Assembly (NCBI GenBank): GCA_028565635.1
Contig: JAOXYB010020782.1
Span: 1 to 17,429, forward strand
DNA from: Phoronis ovalis
Taxonomy: Eukaryota > Phoronida > Phoronidae
Reading direction: 5' to 3'
Length of the DNA: 17,429 nt
Part shown: piece by piece, positions 16,591 through 17,429 of the stretch
How the letters are laid out: every line of letters starts with the position of its first letter
Numbering within the stretch: the first letter of the stretch is position 1
The notes under the pieces: generated by a model
Database searches by the model: none
Told to the model about the DNA's origin: nothing
Seen by the model: only the letters and a program-made list of their open reading frames with translations
Position numbers and translations under genes: made by a program

Positions 16591-16852
16591 GTCAAGCGCT
16601 GGGGGGCGACCTCTTCCCCTGGATATGAATTCGCAATTCACAGATTATATAATCAGTATCCATTATAAAATTATTCATATAAAATTATAAAATACAAAAA
16701 CATATTGCCTTAAATACAAATATCTACTTAGTACTTTGAAACCAAGGTTATCCATATCCCGGTATCCATAGAAAGTGAATATAAATAAATGCCTTTTTTA
16801 AATCAGAAAATGAGACTAGCCTTTCCCATAAGGTGTCTAAATTAAACTTTAC

Positions 16853-16916
16853 CACGTGATTTAAAGGCGGTAAAATTTCCCACAATGCGCAGTGATTACG
16901 ATTAGGAAGATCCAAT
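16853..16916 (+). promoter_or_regulatory. Candidate TATA-less promoter / short 5' UTR of a downstream gene
   Basis: A CACGTG E-box (16853-16858) is followed by TTTCCCACAATGCGCAGTG (16876-16894), which resembles the ZNF143/Staf-THAP11 motif (TCCCAGAATGC). Then comes AAGATCCAATATGGTGG around the candidate start codon, similar to the YY1/TISU element (AAGATGGCGGC) of genes with very short 5' UTRs. The three together upstream of a clean donor are the evidence; each alone would be weak. Confidence 0.4.
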
Positions 16917-16948
16917 ATGGTGGTTACTTGTTTGTTTGCCGAAGTAAA
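16917..16948 (+). CDS. Candidate first coding exon of a second gene (3' partial)
   Basis: ATG at 16917 opens MVVTCLFAEV, followed by AA|gtaagt, a consensus donor at 16949-16950 that leaves two bases of a split codon. A weaker alternative donor (GAA|gtaaag) is at 16944. The start codon context (CCAATATGG) and the promoter-like motifs just upstream support a first exon. The peptide is too short to identify. It could equally be a non-coding first exon or a chance arrangement. Confidence 0.33.
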
Positions 16949-17429
16949 GTAAGTTTTTATCCTTATTCTTGTATGTTTAGTGAAATTCCTTTTGTTATAA
17001 TGTGTATTATACTTCCATTTTATATACTTCGAGTAACTAAAATAGCTGAGTTAGCAGGAAGGTAGAGTAAAGTCTAGATTTTGCACAAAATTCCAACCGC
17101 GTGGTTCATGTATATTATCAATAGCATCAGAATTGTCACCCTAGATATATCATTGATTGTCAATGGTTTAAACCCCGGGAGGCACTTACGTAAGTGATGA
17201 ATACATATTTATGTCCCAAGAAATGAATGCACTTTTCCCAGAAGTTCTTAGAAATTGGGACATTAACAAAAATCTGATGAGTGTATATTCCGGGTTATTT
17301 AGAGTGAAACTAACCGAAGAAATGGATCACTTTTGTGGGCTTGTTTGAAACATAAGGTAGCATTACTCAGTAAGCTTGAGCTGTAAGGGTCTCGGATAGT
17401 TCCTTTAAAAAATAATTAGGGGTTGTAGA
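16949..17429 (+). other. Possible first intron of the second gene, to window end
   Basis: No further exon is recognised. It contains a 14-bp perfect palindrome, CACTTACGTAAGTG, at 17183-17196. If the upstream exon call is wrong this is simply unassigned intergenic DNA. Confidence 0.35.

Noticed and set aside
16205-16668. tRNA, tRNA-derived SINE or protein gene in the CpG-rich segment
   Set aside because: No A-box/B-box pair or cloverleaf could be drawn, and the two open frames (16211-16441, 16462-16668) lack any recognisable protein pattern; the first has no ATG at its start.

Overview
This is animal nuclear DNA. It is AT-rich, with GT-AG introns, microexons, microsatellites and short terminal-inverted-repeat elements, and no bacterial gene organisation. 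I infer an invertebrate, possibly marine, from the compact introns, the diverged but alignable protein and the unfamiliar dispersed repeats. I cannot name the species.

Positions 1691-12819 (+ strand) hold the 3' half of one gene: 11 coding exons that join in a single consistent frame for 1343 nt. This gives 446 complete residues, then a stop. The product is the C-terminal part of a GRAF-family RhoGAP (ARHGAP26/ARHGAP10/ARHGAP42 group). It comprises the end of the RhoGAP domain (exons 1-2), a Ser/Pro-rich linker of about 300 residues (exons 3-9) and a C-terminal SH3 domain (exons 10-11). The N-terminal BAR and PH domains and the arginine-finger half of RhoGAP must lie upstream of the window. 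Three linker exons are microexons of 27, 36 and 42 nt. Each keeps the frame if skipped, and each has a UGCAUG (Rbfox-type) hexamer in the downstream intron. Residue numbers below start at the first complete codon in the window.

The introns carry mobile-element debris: a 262-bp inverted-repeat element at 3016-3277, a 496-bp Harbinger-like MITE with perfect 50-bp terminal inverted repeats at 4521-5016, a 15-bp minisatellite at 5591-5635, and copies of a dispersed repeat near 8361-8455 that recurs downstream of the gene.

From 12820 to about 13800 there is 3' UTR and flank. From 13800 to 15400 lies repeat-rich DNA, including copies of the dispersed repeat with AGGTCA half-sites in DR5 and DR1 spacing. 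From 16010 to 16600 there is a CpG-richer stretch dense in palindromes and fold-back sequence. Positions 16853-16948 look like a TATA-less promoter and short first exon of a second + strand gene, whose intron would fill the rest of the window. That call is tentative.
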